Below are positions 45,046 to 53,684 of a DNA stretch of 64,000 nucleotides, in pieces. Origin of the DNA: Pseudomonadota bacterium (GTDB lineage Bacteria; Desulfobacterota; Desulfobacteria; Desulfobacterales; Desulfobacteraceae). The stretch's first letter is position 1; each line of letters begins with the position of its first letter. A program made the position numbers and the translations under genes. The DNA lies in contig JAHJLV010000053.1 in the NCBI GenBank assembly GCA_018821535.1, positions 124,001 through 188,000 on the forward strand. The letters are read 5' to 3'. The notes beneath the pieces are model-generated. The model saw only the letters and a program-made list of their open reading frames with translations, did not search any database and was not told the origin of the DNA.

Positions 45046-46310
45046 AAATACTTATTGCAGAAGATGATTATGTGTCAAGACTTCTGGTCAAAAAAGCCAT
45101 AAAAAACATAGGTCATGACGTTGTTGAGGCGGAAAACGGAAAGATCGCCTGGGAAAGATTTCTTGAAACCCTTCCGGATATGGTGATTTCAGACTGGATG
45201 ATGCCGGAAATGGACGGTATTGAACTGTGCAGAAGGATACGCGCATCTGACAAAAAGACATATTCATACATCATACTGTTGACTGCAAAAGACAAGATGA
45301 CAGACCTGGTGGAAGTTTTTGAGGCAGGCGCTGATGATTATATCATCAAACCGTTCAAGCCGGATGAACTGCGTTCGAGAATCAAGACAGGAGAACGGAT
45401 TGTAACACTTGAAAGTCAGCATCATCATATGCAGGAAAAGCTGATTGAAAAAAATAATTCACTGGATCAGGCCCTGGCGGAATTAAAAATATCCCAGTCA
45501 CAGATACTGCAGTCCGAGAAAATGGCATCCATCGGTCAGCTTGCAGCAGGTGTTGCCCATGAGATCAATAATCCCATCGGATTTGTGGGCAGCAACCTGG
45601 ATGCATTAAATGATTATATTCAGGATGTGGATGCGTTGCTGGAGCAATATCTGGATTTAACCACATCTTTGCATGAAAAGGGGTTTGACAGCCTGAACGA
45701 AGAACATAAAAAAAAAGTCAAGGCAATTTTGGAAAAACAAAGAGAGGTTGAAATTGATTATATCAGAGAAGATATCCCTGAGCTGATAAAGGATTGCAAG
45801 GAAGGCACCAGCCGGGTAGGCAAGATCGTCGGGGATTTAAAAAGCTTTGCCCATCCGGGCAATGACAGGCAGACACTGGTTGATATCAATAAAGGTCTGG
45901 AATCCACCTTGAATGTTGTTCATAACGAGCTGAAATATAAGACCACAGTGATAAAAGAGCTGGGTGACATCCCCATGGTGGAAGGGTTCCCCCAGAAATT
46001 GAATCAGGTGTTTATGAATATTCTGGTCAATGCAGGGCAGGCCATTGAAGAAAAAGGGGAAATCAGGATTCAGACCAGAGCGGAAGGAAAAAATGTGGTG
46101 ATCCTGATTTCTGATACCGGATGCGGGATTGCCCCGGAAAATCTGCCTAAAATATTTGACCCGTTTTTTACCACCAAAGAGATTGGAAAAGGGACAGGTC
46201 TGGGGATGAATATTGCGTATAATATTATTGAAGAACATAAAGGAAAAATCACGATAGACAGTGCCGTTGGAAAGGGGACAACCTTTACCGTCGTGCTGCC
46301 CGGAAAATAG
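45042..46310 (+). CDS. Receiver-histidine kinase fusion
   Basis: 422 residues: N-terminal receiver (about 1-120, Asp in MVISDWMMPEMDG, Lys in IIKPFKPDE), a short coiled coil, then HisKA with QLAAGVAHEINNPIGFVGSNL (His about 177) and HATPase_c (VFMNILVNAGQAIEE; SDTGCGIAPEN; GTGLGMNIAYNII). A roughly 90-residue helical insertion lies between the His box and the N-box, a layout common in this kinase group. Its ATG overlaps the preceding stop (ATGA). It is the last plus-strand gene of the island and converges on the REC-FapA genes. Confidence 0.9.
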   Translation: MKILIAEDDYVSRLLVKKAIKNIGHDVVEAENGKIAWERFLETLPDMVISDWMMPEMDGIELCRRIRASDKKTYSYIILLTAKDKMTDLVEVFEAGADDYIIKPFKPDELRSRIKTGERIVTLESQHHHMQEKLIEKNNSLDQALAELKISQSQILQSEKMASIGQLAAGVAHEINNPIGFVGSNLDALNDYIQDVDALLEQYLDLTTSLHEKGFDSLNEEHKKKVKAILEKQREVEIDYIREDIPELIKDCKEGTSRVGKIVGDLKSFAHPGNDRQTLVDINKGLESTLNVVHNELKYKTTVIKELGDIPMVEGFPQKLNQVFMNILVNAGQAIEEKGEIRIQTRAEGKNVVILISDTGCGIAPENLPKIFDPFFTTKEIGKGTGLGMNIAYNIIEEHKGKITIDSAVGKGTTFTVVLPGK

Positions 46311-46325
46311 TCTTGACGATAAAAT

Positions 46326-48788
46326 CTAATAATTTGTAATTTCCATGTCGTAAAACTTGATGTCATTGACAGCGCCATGGGATTTTGTGATTTCTTTAAT
46401 TCTGCAGCGGGAGACTGCTTTTTTCAGTGTTAAAGCAGAATTTTCTGCAAAGAATCGGGTCCCGGATTCAGCTTTCCCTGAAATTTTGACTTCCGGCAGC
46501 GGCTTTTGTCTTTCGGAAAATTCTCTAAGCCGTTTCTTTTCATCTTCAAAGCCTTTGTTTTCATCAAAAAATTCTCTGATTCGCTTTTTTTTCTGCGATC
46601 TTTCTATCTCAATTGCATCCTGGCGCTCAAACCCCTGATTGATTTTTTCCTCTGCTTCTGCGGCATTCCTTCTGATTTCTTCAACTGTTTTTGTTATTTT
46701 CTGATAGGCCGCCATATTTCCCGAGGCTTTCAGATCATCCATCTTTTTTTCAATATTTTTCAATTCCAGTTGAGCCCGATCCTGTATATATGCATATTTT
46801 GAGATAACAGCATGCAGATCCTGATTTTCTTGTGCAAGGGCTTTGACTTCCTGATCAAGTTCATTGATTGCGCTATTGTTAATGGTCAGTTTTGAGTCAA
46901 CTTTGGCCACCAGCAGTTTTGTGTTTTCATCCACACCCACGGTAAGGCTGGAAGGTTTTGATGATGTGTTGCCTATGGAACCCGCGTCTATTCCCATTTT
47001 GGCTGAAATTTCACAATTGATAATGGTCCCATTGCTGTTGATACAGGCCCCGCTTAAATAAATCTTTGAATCAATGATTTCCTTTTGAATGATCAGATCC
47101 CCAAAGGCATTGATTTTGGAATTATGCACAAATTTAGCCTGTACATTCCCTTTTACCTTTACAAGCTCTGTATCGACAATTCCCATGGAAACATTCAGAT
47201 CTCCATTAATGTCGATTTCAGCACCCTGGATTTCTTTGGCAGTCAAGGATGCACATTTAACCTTAAATCCCTGTTTTACAGATCCGTTGACAATAACATT
47301 GCCGTCAAAATCCACATCGCCTGTTTCAAAGCCGATATCCCCCTTTAAATGATATTCAGGACGGACAGAAATATTGCCTAAGGCGTCCAGTTGCGGCTGG
47401 CCTGCGATTGCGGCATAAATCCGGATACCGTCTTCAGATATTCGTGTACCGGGGCCGGCAGAAAAGGTCAGATCTTCAGCTGCTCCGACCGGGATCTCTT
47501 TTCCGGTAACTGTGATGCCCGGAGTGCCCTCTTCAGCAAAGATTTTTGCTGCCAGAAATGCGTTTTCTTCTACATGAGGGATTGTTCCTCTGTCCTGAAA
47601 ATTGATACTGCCGTCTTCATTGATCTTTCCTGCATGAAGGAAATCTGTCGGGAAATGATAACGGATCTGGGCATTTTTAGGTGGCTTTGCGGCCTTGCCC
47701 TGGGCGATAATAAATGCGTTGTCTTCCGGGGATGCATTCTGCAGCCAGATGGCAATATCCTGATCCATTTGAATTCCATTTATGACTTGGTGTTTTTCAA
47801 GAAACTGTCGGACATGGGTGGTGTCCATAGATGCTGTATCTGATTTTTTCAGTTTGATATACGCTTTGGTATGATCTTCTGACAGGTCGAGCTCAAAATA
47901 CTCGTCCAGAACAATGTCTTTTACTTCAAGGTTAAAATCATAAGAGGCAACAAGGGCAGGGTGTGTACCGGGTTTTTGTGCCGACAGCGTTTTGCCTTCA
48001 AAAAGGATCTGGCAGGTCAGTGGCAGGATCTGCCCAGCGATGTCCTTGTGTTGATGTTTAAGAAGGGAGAAGGTCTGGGCTTCCGCATAGGAAATCGGCC
48101 TGACTGACAGGCTGTTTCCGGATGCGGCAGCTTCAAGAATGGTTTTGATTTCATTTTTGATAGCATCAAACTGGTCATACAGCGTCTTCTGGCTGACGGG
48201 GATATTTTTTTTAGCTAAAATGTCTGTAATGGTAATGGGCTTATCTGTGGCAAGGCTTCCACCGGCAGCTTTTATTCTGGATTCAAGCAGCCGGATCTCG
48301 GTATCCTTTTTTTTGATCTGCTCGGCAAAATTATCGGTTTTATGCTTATAATTGCTGGCAATTTTGAACAACTGCTTGTTCTGCCGGGCAGTGACCCGCT
48401 TGAGATTTTTTTGTTTCAGGTTGGTGTCATAGTGTTTGCAGCACTCATCCACCTGGATAAGAAAATCTTCATCTGTGAAGGGCAATGTCAGACAGGCATT
48501 GATGCCAGCCTGATTTATGGCATTGATAAGGGTTTTAAGATTTCCTGTATCAGCCAGCAGCATAAGTTGTGCATCCGGGGATATTTCGCCGGCTTTTTTA
48601 AGGATCGCATCCCCCTTCATTCTGGGCATCATATAGCTGGAGATGACAACTGTGTAAGGTTCATTGACTGAAGTCCTGATTTTGTCCAGAGCATCCAGGG
48701 AAGAATCAAAACTGTCTGCTGAATATCCTTTGCTGATCAAAAGAGACTGCATCCTGCCCCTTAATTCAGAGGTGGGCTCAATGACCAT
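46326..48788 (-). CDS. Pseudo-receiver fused to FapA/DUF342 beta-helix
   Basis: 820 residues: a receiver-like domain (about 1-110), a coiled coil (about 120-175), a FapA-type (DUF342, flagellar assembly protein A family) domain with right-handed beta-helix repeats (about 190-600; for example GDLNVSMGIVDTELVKVKGNVQAKFV), and a long C-terminal coiled coil (about 620-760). The receiver has lost its catalytic set: acidic pair replaced by EP, phospho-Asp by Ser (VVISSYMMP), Thr by Ala (LLADTG) and Lys by Leu (LTLPF). The start at ATG 48788 is weak and clips the first strand; see findings for a possible frameshift just upstream. It is a paralogue of the gene before it, 45 bases upstream. Confidence 0.85.
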   Translation of the reverse strand: MVIEPTSELRGRMQSLLISKGYSADSFDSSLDALDKIRTSVNEPYTVVISSYMMPRMKGDAILKKAGEISPDAQLMLLADTGNLKTLINAINQAGINACLTLPFTDEDFLIQVDECCKHYDTNLKQKNLKRVTARQNKQLFKIASNYKHKTDNFAEQIKKKDTEIRLLESRIKAAGGSLATDKPITITDILAKKNIPVSQKTLYDQFDAIKNEIKTILEAAASGNSLSVRPISYAEAQTFSLLKHQHKDIAGQILPLTCQILFEGKTLSAQKPGTHPALVASYDFNLEVKDIVLDEYFELDLSEDHTKAYIKLKKSDTASMDTTHVRQFLEKHQVINGIQMDQDIAIWLQNASPEDNAFIIAQGKAAKPPKNAQIRYHFPTDFLHAGKINEDGSINFQDRGTIPHVEENAFLAAKIFAEEGTPGITVTGKEIPVGAAEDLTFSAGPGTRISEDGIRIYAAIAGQPQLDALGNISVRPEYHLKGDIGFETGDVDFDGNVIVNGSVKQGFKVKCASLTAKEIQGAEIDINGDLNVSMGIVDTELVKVKGNVQAKFVHNSKINAFGDLIIQKEIIDSKIYLSGACINSNGTIINCEISAKMGIDAGSIGNTSSKPSSLTVGVDENTKLLVAKVDSKLTINNSAINELDQEVKALAQENQDLHAVISKYAYIQDRAQLELKNIEKKMDDLKASGNMAAYQKITKTVEEIRRNAAEAEEKINQGFERQDAIEIERSQKKKRIREFFDENKGFEDEKKRLREFSERQKPLPEVKISGKAESGTRFFAENSALTLKKAVSRCRIKEITKSHGAVNDIKFYDMEITNY

Positions 48789-48833
48789 GACCTTATATGG
48801 TTTTTTGCCGGCGATAGGTTTTCATCCTTTATG

Positions 48834-51737
48834 CTAAAGGTTCAGGGTCTGATGAATTAATTGTTTCGGGCTGTCCGGATTATCCGAATCGATTTCTGTA
48901 AATTTTGAGGCACCCAAATCCTGTTTTAAAATCATTGTTGCAGTCGTTCCGGTAATGCGTGTGCCGGTGTATGCCTTTTTGGTGATTTTCACTTCCGGCA
49001 CCGGATCATCTTTTTCCAGGCGATTGATAATTTTGTCTTTCTCTTTCCTGATTTCTTTAATTTCGTCATTGAGCATTTCTATTTTCTGTTCACATGCATT
49101 TGAATTTTGTTGAACCATATCCTGTTCTTCAAAAATAGCTTTGATCCTTTCATCGGATTTTTGTACCGTGGCTTCAAGCTCTTTTAATTCTTTCGCAATA
49201 GTTGCTTTTTCTTCCGGCGTTTTCACTTCCCCGATCCTGTTCTCCAGAAAATCCATTTTTTTGGTGATCTTTTCCTGGGCAAAAGTCTGGTTGGCAATAT
49301 CAACATGGAGGGTGTTGTATTCTTCGTCATAATCCAGTTTACGGGCAATGGTCAGATCCAGTTCTTTTTGTTTTTCATCAATCTGCACATCAAATTTTTT
49401 GGCCACCCACCGGATATGATCATCAGCACCTGCCTTGATGGTTGAATAATCTGCTTTTTCCGTACCGACCTGTTTTAAACTCATGCCTTTCCGTGCTGCA
49501 ACCTGGCTTGCTGTGATTCGTCCGGCTTCATTGTTTAATGCCCCGCTGATGGCAATATGGGATTCCATGATTTCTCTGGTGATCATCATATTTCCGTAGC
49601 CGTACAAAATGGTTTTGTTTAAAAATTTGGCCTGTACGCTTCCTTCTGTCTGGACCTTTGAGTTTACAATGCCGTTGGAGACTTTGAGATCCCCGCGGAT
49701 TTTGATGATGCCGCCGTTGATTTCATTTGCAGTCAGTTCTTCACATTCCACCATGAAGCCTTCTTTAACGGTACCGGTAACAATGACGTTGCCGTTGAAA
49801 TTGATATTTCCGGTCTTGAAATCCACATCCCCTTTCACGGTAAAGGATTCAAGCACGGAAACAACCCCTTTGATGTCCACACTGGGCTGTCCTGTAATGA
49901 GGGCTGTGATGTTTAACCCATCTTCGGACAGCTCCACCCCTTCTCCGCCTTCAAGGGGAACATCATCCACATCCCCGACCAGAAGGGTTTCTCCAAAAAT
50001 ATCGGTTCCGGATTTCGGGTGCTGCATGGGGATTTTTTCAGCCAGCAGCTGACCTTTTTTAACAAAAGGAGATTCTCCTCTGGATGTAAAATCAATTGAT
50101 CCGTCCTCGTTGATAACACCGGCCTGCTCGGATTCGGTTTTAAAATGATAGATAATCCGGGCAGGTTTACCGACACTGGGGGCAATTCCCTGGGCCACAA
50201 CAAATTTTTCATGGGGATCGGTACAGTCTTTTAAAAATCTTCGGATTTCTGTATCCGATACGATTCCGTATGAAATGCCGCGTTTTTTCATCAGCGCCTT
50301 TATCGGCTCAATATCTGTGGTGCCATGGACGGATTTCGGAATCCGTATCCATGCCTGGACCCGATCTTCTGAAATCTGCAGATCAACAAAAGCGCCGAAT
50401 TCAGAGGAAAATTGTGAGCTCTCATCAATGGTGCTTTTCTTCTTCCCGGTTCTGTCCTGGGCTGCCATGAGTTCATCTCTGACTTCCCGGGTGATTACCT
50501 CGGACTCCACAAGGATGTCGGCCATGAGCGCAGCAACCCCGCTGTCTTCAAAATTGTTCAGCTGTTTTTTAAAGGCACGGTCCACATCTTTTTTAGAGGC
50601 CAGTTCACGGTCAATGATCATTTTAGCCAGTTCACGGTCCAGCAGCCGGGTTTCGATCATGGCAAGCTTGGCAAAAATACGGCTCAAATCCTGGCGGCGC
50701 AGAAATTCATTTTTAATCAGAACCTTGTCAATGGTGAGACCCGTGGCAGTTTCTGTTTCTTTTGCTTCCAGCTCTTCCAGCGCTTTTTCCCGCTCTCCCT
50801 TTGTGAGAAATCCGTCATTAAATGCCAGTTCATCAAAACCCGGCACCTGTGTATAATCATCAATAACAATGCCTGCCACGGGTTCCGATCCAATGCCGAA
50901 CAAATTGGGTTCAACAGAAATGACGACATTTTCGATAATCTGATCAATAATATCAAAAACCGCATCATCCAGATCATCCACTTCCATGTTTGCACTGGCA
51001 GTGCCATCCATCTGAAAGGAAAATTTATGACGGTCATATATGGTTTCCATCATGGCGTTGACTTCTTTTCGTGCAATTTTAAAGGCAGCAATCAGATTGG
51101 GCTTATTCATGGTGATGGTTCTGGAAAGCAGTTCATCAAGGCCTAAAAAGACTTCTTTGAATTCCGCCTGTTCTTTTGCATCTTTGAGTGCCTGGGTTAA
51201 ATTCTCTACTTTATCTTTTTTTTCTTTCAGCGCATCTGCAAATTTCTGGAGTTCTTTTTTCTGGGTGGCGGCAAGATCAAACAGCTTTGCATTCTGGCGT
51301 TTGGTGATATTATACAGGCGTTTTCGTTCCTGAAAGCTTTTATATATCTCAAGTTCGCCCACTATTCTGAGCAGCAGATCATCATTATCCCAGGGTTTTG
51401 ATATATATTGGTGGATTTCGCCTTTGTTGACCGCATCAATGATGGCATCAAAATTTGAAAAGCCTGTGATCAGCATTCGTCGGGATTCAGGGCTCAGGAG
51501 AATGCTTTTTTCTAAAAATTCGCTGCCGGACATGCCCGGCATCCTCTGGTCGGACATGATCAGGAAAAAGGGAGATTGGGTGGTTTCCAGCAGTTTTATG
51601 CCCTGCTCACCGTTCAGGGCAGATACCATTTTGGTAAATCCTTTTCTGTGCAAAACCCGGCGCATGTTCTTTACAATGGGTTCGTCATCATCCACAACCA
51701 GGATACCATATTCACTGTTGTCTTCGTTTACTGACAT
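48834..51737 (-). CDS. Receiver fused to FapA/DUF342 beta-helix
   Basis: 967 residues: an intact receiver (about 10-130; VVDDDEP, phospho-Asp in LIMSDQRMPGMSG, Thr in LITGFSN, Lys in ISKPWDND), a coiled coil (about 135-190), a unique insert (about 195-430), then the FapA-type beta-helix (about 430-730) and a charged C-terminal coiled coil (about 760-920). The insert holds several helical stretches of the form FLTKGEREKALEEL / FLRRQDLSRIF / VITREVRDELMAAQ, resembling short repeats at the N-terminus of type II/IV secretion ATPases; that comparison is by eye. It lies six bases downstream of the small response-regulator gene. Association with polar or flagellar positioning is only inferred from the FapA name. 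Confidence 0.87.
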   Translation of the reverse strand: MSVNEDNSEYGILVVDDDEPIVKNMRRVLHRKGFTKMVSALNGEQGIKLLETTQSPFFLIMSDQRMPGMSGSEFLEKSILLSPESRRMLITGFSNFDAIIDAVNKGEIHQYISKPWDNDDLLLRIVGELEIYKSFQERKRLYNITKRQNAKLFDLAATQKKELQKFADALKEKKDKVENLTQALKDAKEQAEFKEVFLGLDELLSRTITMNKPNLIAAFKIARKEVNAMMETIYDRHKFSFQMDGTASANMEVDDLDDAVFDIIDQIIENVVISVEPNLFGIGSEPVAGIVIDDYTQVPGFDELAFNDGFLTKGEREKALEELEAKETETATGLTIDKVLIKNEFLRRQDLSRIFAKLAMIETRLLDRELAKMIIDRELASKKDVDRAFKKQLNNFEDSGVAALMADILVESEVITREVRDELMAAQDRTGKKKSTIDESSQFSSEFGAFVDLQISEDRVQAWIRIPKSVHGTTDIEPIKALMKKRGISYGIVSDTEIRRFLKDCTDPHEKFVVAQGIAPSVGKPARIIYHFKTESEQAGVINEDGSIDFTSRGESPFVKKGQLLAEKIPMQHPKSGTDIFGETLLVGDVDDVPLEGGEGVELSEDGLNITALITGQPSVDIKGVVSVLESFTVKGDVDFKTGNINFNGNVIVTGTVKEGFMVECEELTANEINGGIIKIRGDLKVSNGIVNSKVQTEGSVQAKFLNKTILYGYGNMMITREIMESHIAISGALNNEAGRITASQVAARKGMSLKQVGTEKADYSTIKAGADDHIRWVAKKFDVQIDEKQKELDLTIARKLDYDEEYNTLHVDIANQTFAQEKITKKMDFLENRIGEVKTPEEKATIAKELKELEATVQKSDERIKAIFEEQDMVQQNSNACEQKIEMLNDEIKEIRKEKDKIINRLEKDDPVPEVKITKKAYTGTRITGTTATMILKQDLGASKFTEIDSDNPDSPKQLIHQTLNL

Positions 51738-51743
51738 GCAAAT

Positions 51744-52469
51744 CTAATCTCCTGGAATATTTTCCGGCATCTCAAAGCCGTTTCTGGTGGCAATATCCTG
51801 AAACTGTTCGTACAGTTCTGCTATAATGGCGACATACAGAGAATTGAGTTTTTCCTCTTCAAGCATACGGGTTTCTTTGAGCAGGGCTTCCATTTCATTG
51901 ATATAGTTCCTGTTTTCAAAGCCTTTTTCCAGAAGCGCATTCAGTTCCCGGATCTGTTTGTCTTTCTGGATGATTGCCTTTTGATGAACTGCAGCGCTTT
52001 TTTTTAAATCGGTATTCAGGGTATAGAGTTTGGTGTTCTGTTCTTTTGCAAGGGCAAAAAGCCGGTTGTTTTCCATAATCAGCGCATGCTGCTCAAGCCC
52101 GGCCTTGACGGTTTCTGCCAGAACTTTATTATCCCATGGCTTGTTGATGTACCTGTGGATGGACCCCTTGTTGACGGCATCGGTAACTGCATCTACATCG
52201 GCATACCCTGTGATCAGAAAACGGATGCTGAAAGGTGTGAGTTCTTTGGCTTTTTCCAGAAAAACAGATCCGTCCATCTGGGGCATTCTCTGGTCAGACA
52301 GAATCAGGGAAAAAGGCTTTTCGGCTTTTTTAATCCATTCAAGGGCAGCAGGGCCTGAATCCATGTATACATATTTGACGTCGATGCTCTTCATCAGCCT
52401 TCCCAGCGCTCTTCCAATTGATTCTTCGTCATCAACAATCAATACGGTATGATCAAATTTTTCCGCCAT
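51744..52469 (-). CDS. Response regulator with coiled-coil output
   Basis: 241 residues from ATG 52469 (AAGGTGG upstream; a GTG at 52475 is also in frame). The receiver is intact (LIVDDEES, Asp in LILSDQRMPQMDG, Lys in INKPWDN). After it comes a helical coiled-coil region (about 130-235) without a recognised DNA-binding or enzymatic domain. The receiver closely resembles that of the neighbouring REC-FapA protein (QRMP, NKGxIHxYIxKPWDN), which suggests duplication. It is the first gene of the minus-strand three-gene block. Confidence 0.88.
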   Translation of the reverse strand: MAEKFDHTVLIVDDEESIGRALGRLMKSIDVKYVYMDSGPAALEWIKKAEKPFSLILSDQRMPQMDGSVFLEKAKELTPFSIRFLITGYADVDAVTDAVNKGSIHRYINKPWDNKVLAETVKAGLEQHALIMENNRLFALAKEQNTKLYTLNTDLKKSAAVHQKAIIQKDKQIRELNALLEKGFENRNYINEMEALLKETRMLEEEKLNSLYVAIIAELYEQFQDIATRNGFEMPENIPGD

Positions 52470-52866
52470 GTCCACCTTTCATTAAACCTGTCCGGACGAT
52501 AAGATAAAACAGCCCGTCAATTTAAGCCAAAGTTTTAAATATCATTAAATGAAAATACACTGCTGTAATTTTGATCTGTATGCATAGCATCATACCCTGA
52601 AATTCAGGGGAATAACTGTTTGATCCTACTGTGTTAAAAAAAAATTCTCAAGGATTTTTTCTCAAGGATTTTTAAAACAGAATTTTTCAGACAGGGCGAG
52701 TACAGGAAAAAATCACAGGCAGTCGCCCTGAAAAAAGATGTTGAATTCCAGATGGATTTTTAATATAAATTATAAAATATTCATTTTATGTAAAGAGACA
52801 TTTCTTTTTCAGAGTACGGCCTTTCACTGCAGTATGAATTAATTTTATTCCAGGGGAAAATTAAAA
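52470..52866. other. Divergent intergenic region with tandem repeat and palindromes
   Basis: Non-coding stretch between the response regulator (minus) and the MerR-like gene (plus). It holds CCCTGAA-A-TTCAGGG (52595-52609), a tandem exact 14-bp repeat TTCTCAAGGATTTT (52645-52658 and 52659-52672), and CAGGGCGA...TCGCCCTG (52692-52730), an 8-bp stem with a 23-base loop. No gene remnant was seen. Confidence 0.55.
52645..52672. repeat. Tandem 14-bp direct repeat
   Basis: Two exact, adjacent copies of TTCTCAAGGATTTT in the divergent region ahead of the MerR-like gene. It could be a regulator site or simple slippage. Confidence 0.8.
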
Positions 52867-53631
52867 ATGAAATCAATTGCTCAAATGGCTAAATCGCTTG
52901 ATGTTTCGGCAAGTACTATCCGGGAATATTTAAGCCGTTTTGAAGAATTTTTCCCTGATCCTGTCGAGCATGAGGGCGTTAAGGAATATCCCCCGGATGC
53001 AGAAGATCTGGTAAAGCGGATTTACGGGTATTATCAGACCAGCGGCATGACCAAAGATGAAATCCGGATAAAACTGGGCGGTGCTCCGCTGGAAGGGGAG
53101 TCGGTGCCTGTGGCCGCAGGGTCTGCGGTGGCCATGTCTCCGATGGATACAGCACAGTTCCAGGAACTTGGAGAAAAATTTGAACGCCTTATCATCACGA
53201 TTGAGAATCTGACAGCAGCGATTACGGGTGCAAGCGTTGACACATTTAAGGGCATCAGAAAACAGACCGGCAGCAATGTGAAAATAAACGAGCTGAATGA
53301 TCAGATAACGAGTATTATTGAGTTAACCAAGGGCGAAGGCGAAAATGGTGAAAATATTGAAAAGAATGTAATGGAAGCGGATGGGACCGTTGTTTTTTCT
53401 TTTGGCAAACTGACACAATCGGCCATTGATTCAATAAATTTTGCAAAAGCCCATAAAAAACCCTGGCTGCATATTGATCTTGAAACAGAGAAAAATCCAT
53501 CTAAAGTTCTTCGGACATGGCTGCCCCAGTTCAATGTGAAACTTTTAAATGTTGCAGGCAGAAGCGCCAGCAAAATTCCGGGTTTAAAACGGTCGATCAA
53601 TGATATTATTTCTCTTGTGCTGAACGAATAA
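52867..53631 (+). CDS. MerR-type HTH fused to half of a SLOG/molybdenum-carrier-like domain
   Basis: 254 residues. The N-terminus (about 1-70) is a MerR-like winged HTH (IAQMAKSLDVSASTIREYL, then KEYPPDAEDLVKRIYGYY). A helical linker (about 95-160) follows. Residues about 170-254 (ADGTVVFSFGKLTQSA, KKPWLHIDLE, LNVAGRSASKIPG) match the C-terminal half of the putative molybdenum carrier family (SLOG superfamily), which has the pattern DGT(L/V)-GPLTGGT-KPxLxxDL-LNVAGPRxSxxPG. The nucleotide-binding N-terminal half (GGQTGVDRAAL) is absent. The domain assignment is by motif memory, not a search. It is likely a transcription regulator with a small-molecule or nucleotide-sensing tail. Confidence 0.75.
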   Translation: MKSIAQMAKSLDVSASTIREYLSRFEEFFPDPVEHEGVKEYPPDAEDLVKRIYGYYQTSGMTKDEIRIKLGGAPLEGESVPVAAGSAVAMSPMDTAQFQELGEKFERLIITIENLTAAITGASVDTFKGIRKQTGSNVKINELNDQITSIIELTKGEGENGENIEKNVMEADGTVVFSFGKLTQSAIDSINFAKAHKKPWLHIDLETEKNPSKVLRTWLPQFNVKLLNVAGRSASKIPGLKRSINDIISLVLNE

Positions 53632-53684
53632 ATGCCAGCATATCCGTCGTACAGTCAACAACAATACTGAAGGGAATTTTTCCA

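Noticed and set aside
47085-47352. Overlapping 87-codon plus-strand frames within the REC-FapA gene
   Set aside because: They are antisense reflections of the repetitive beta-helix coding sequence.
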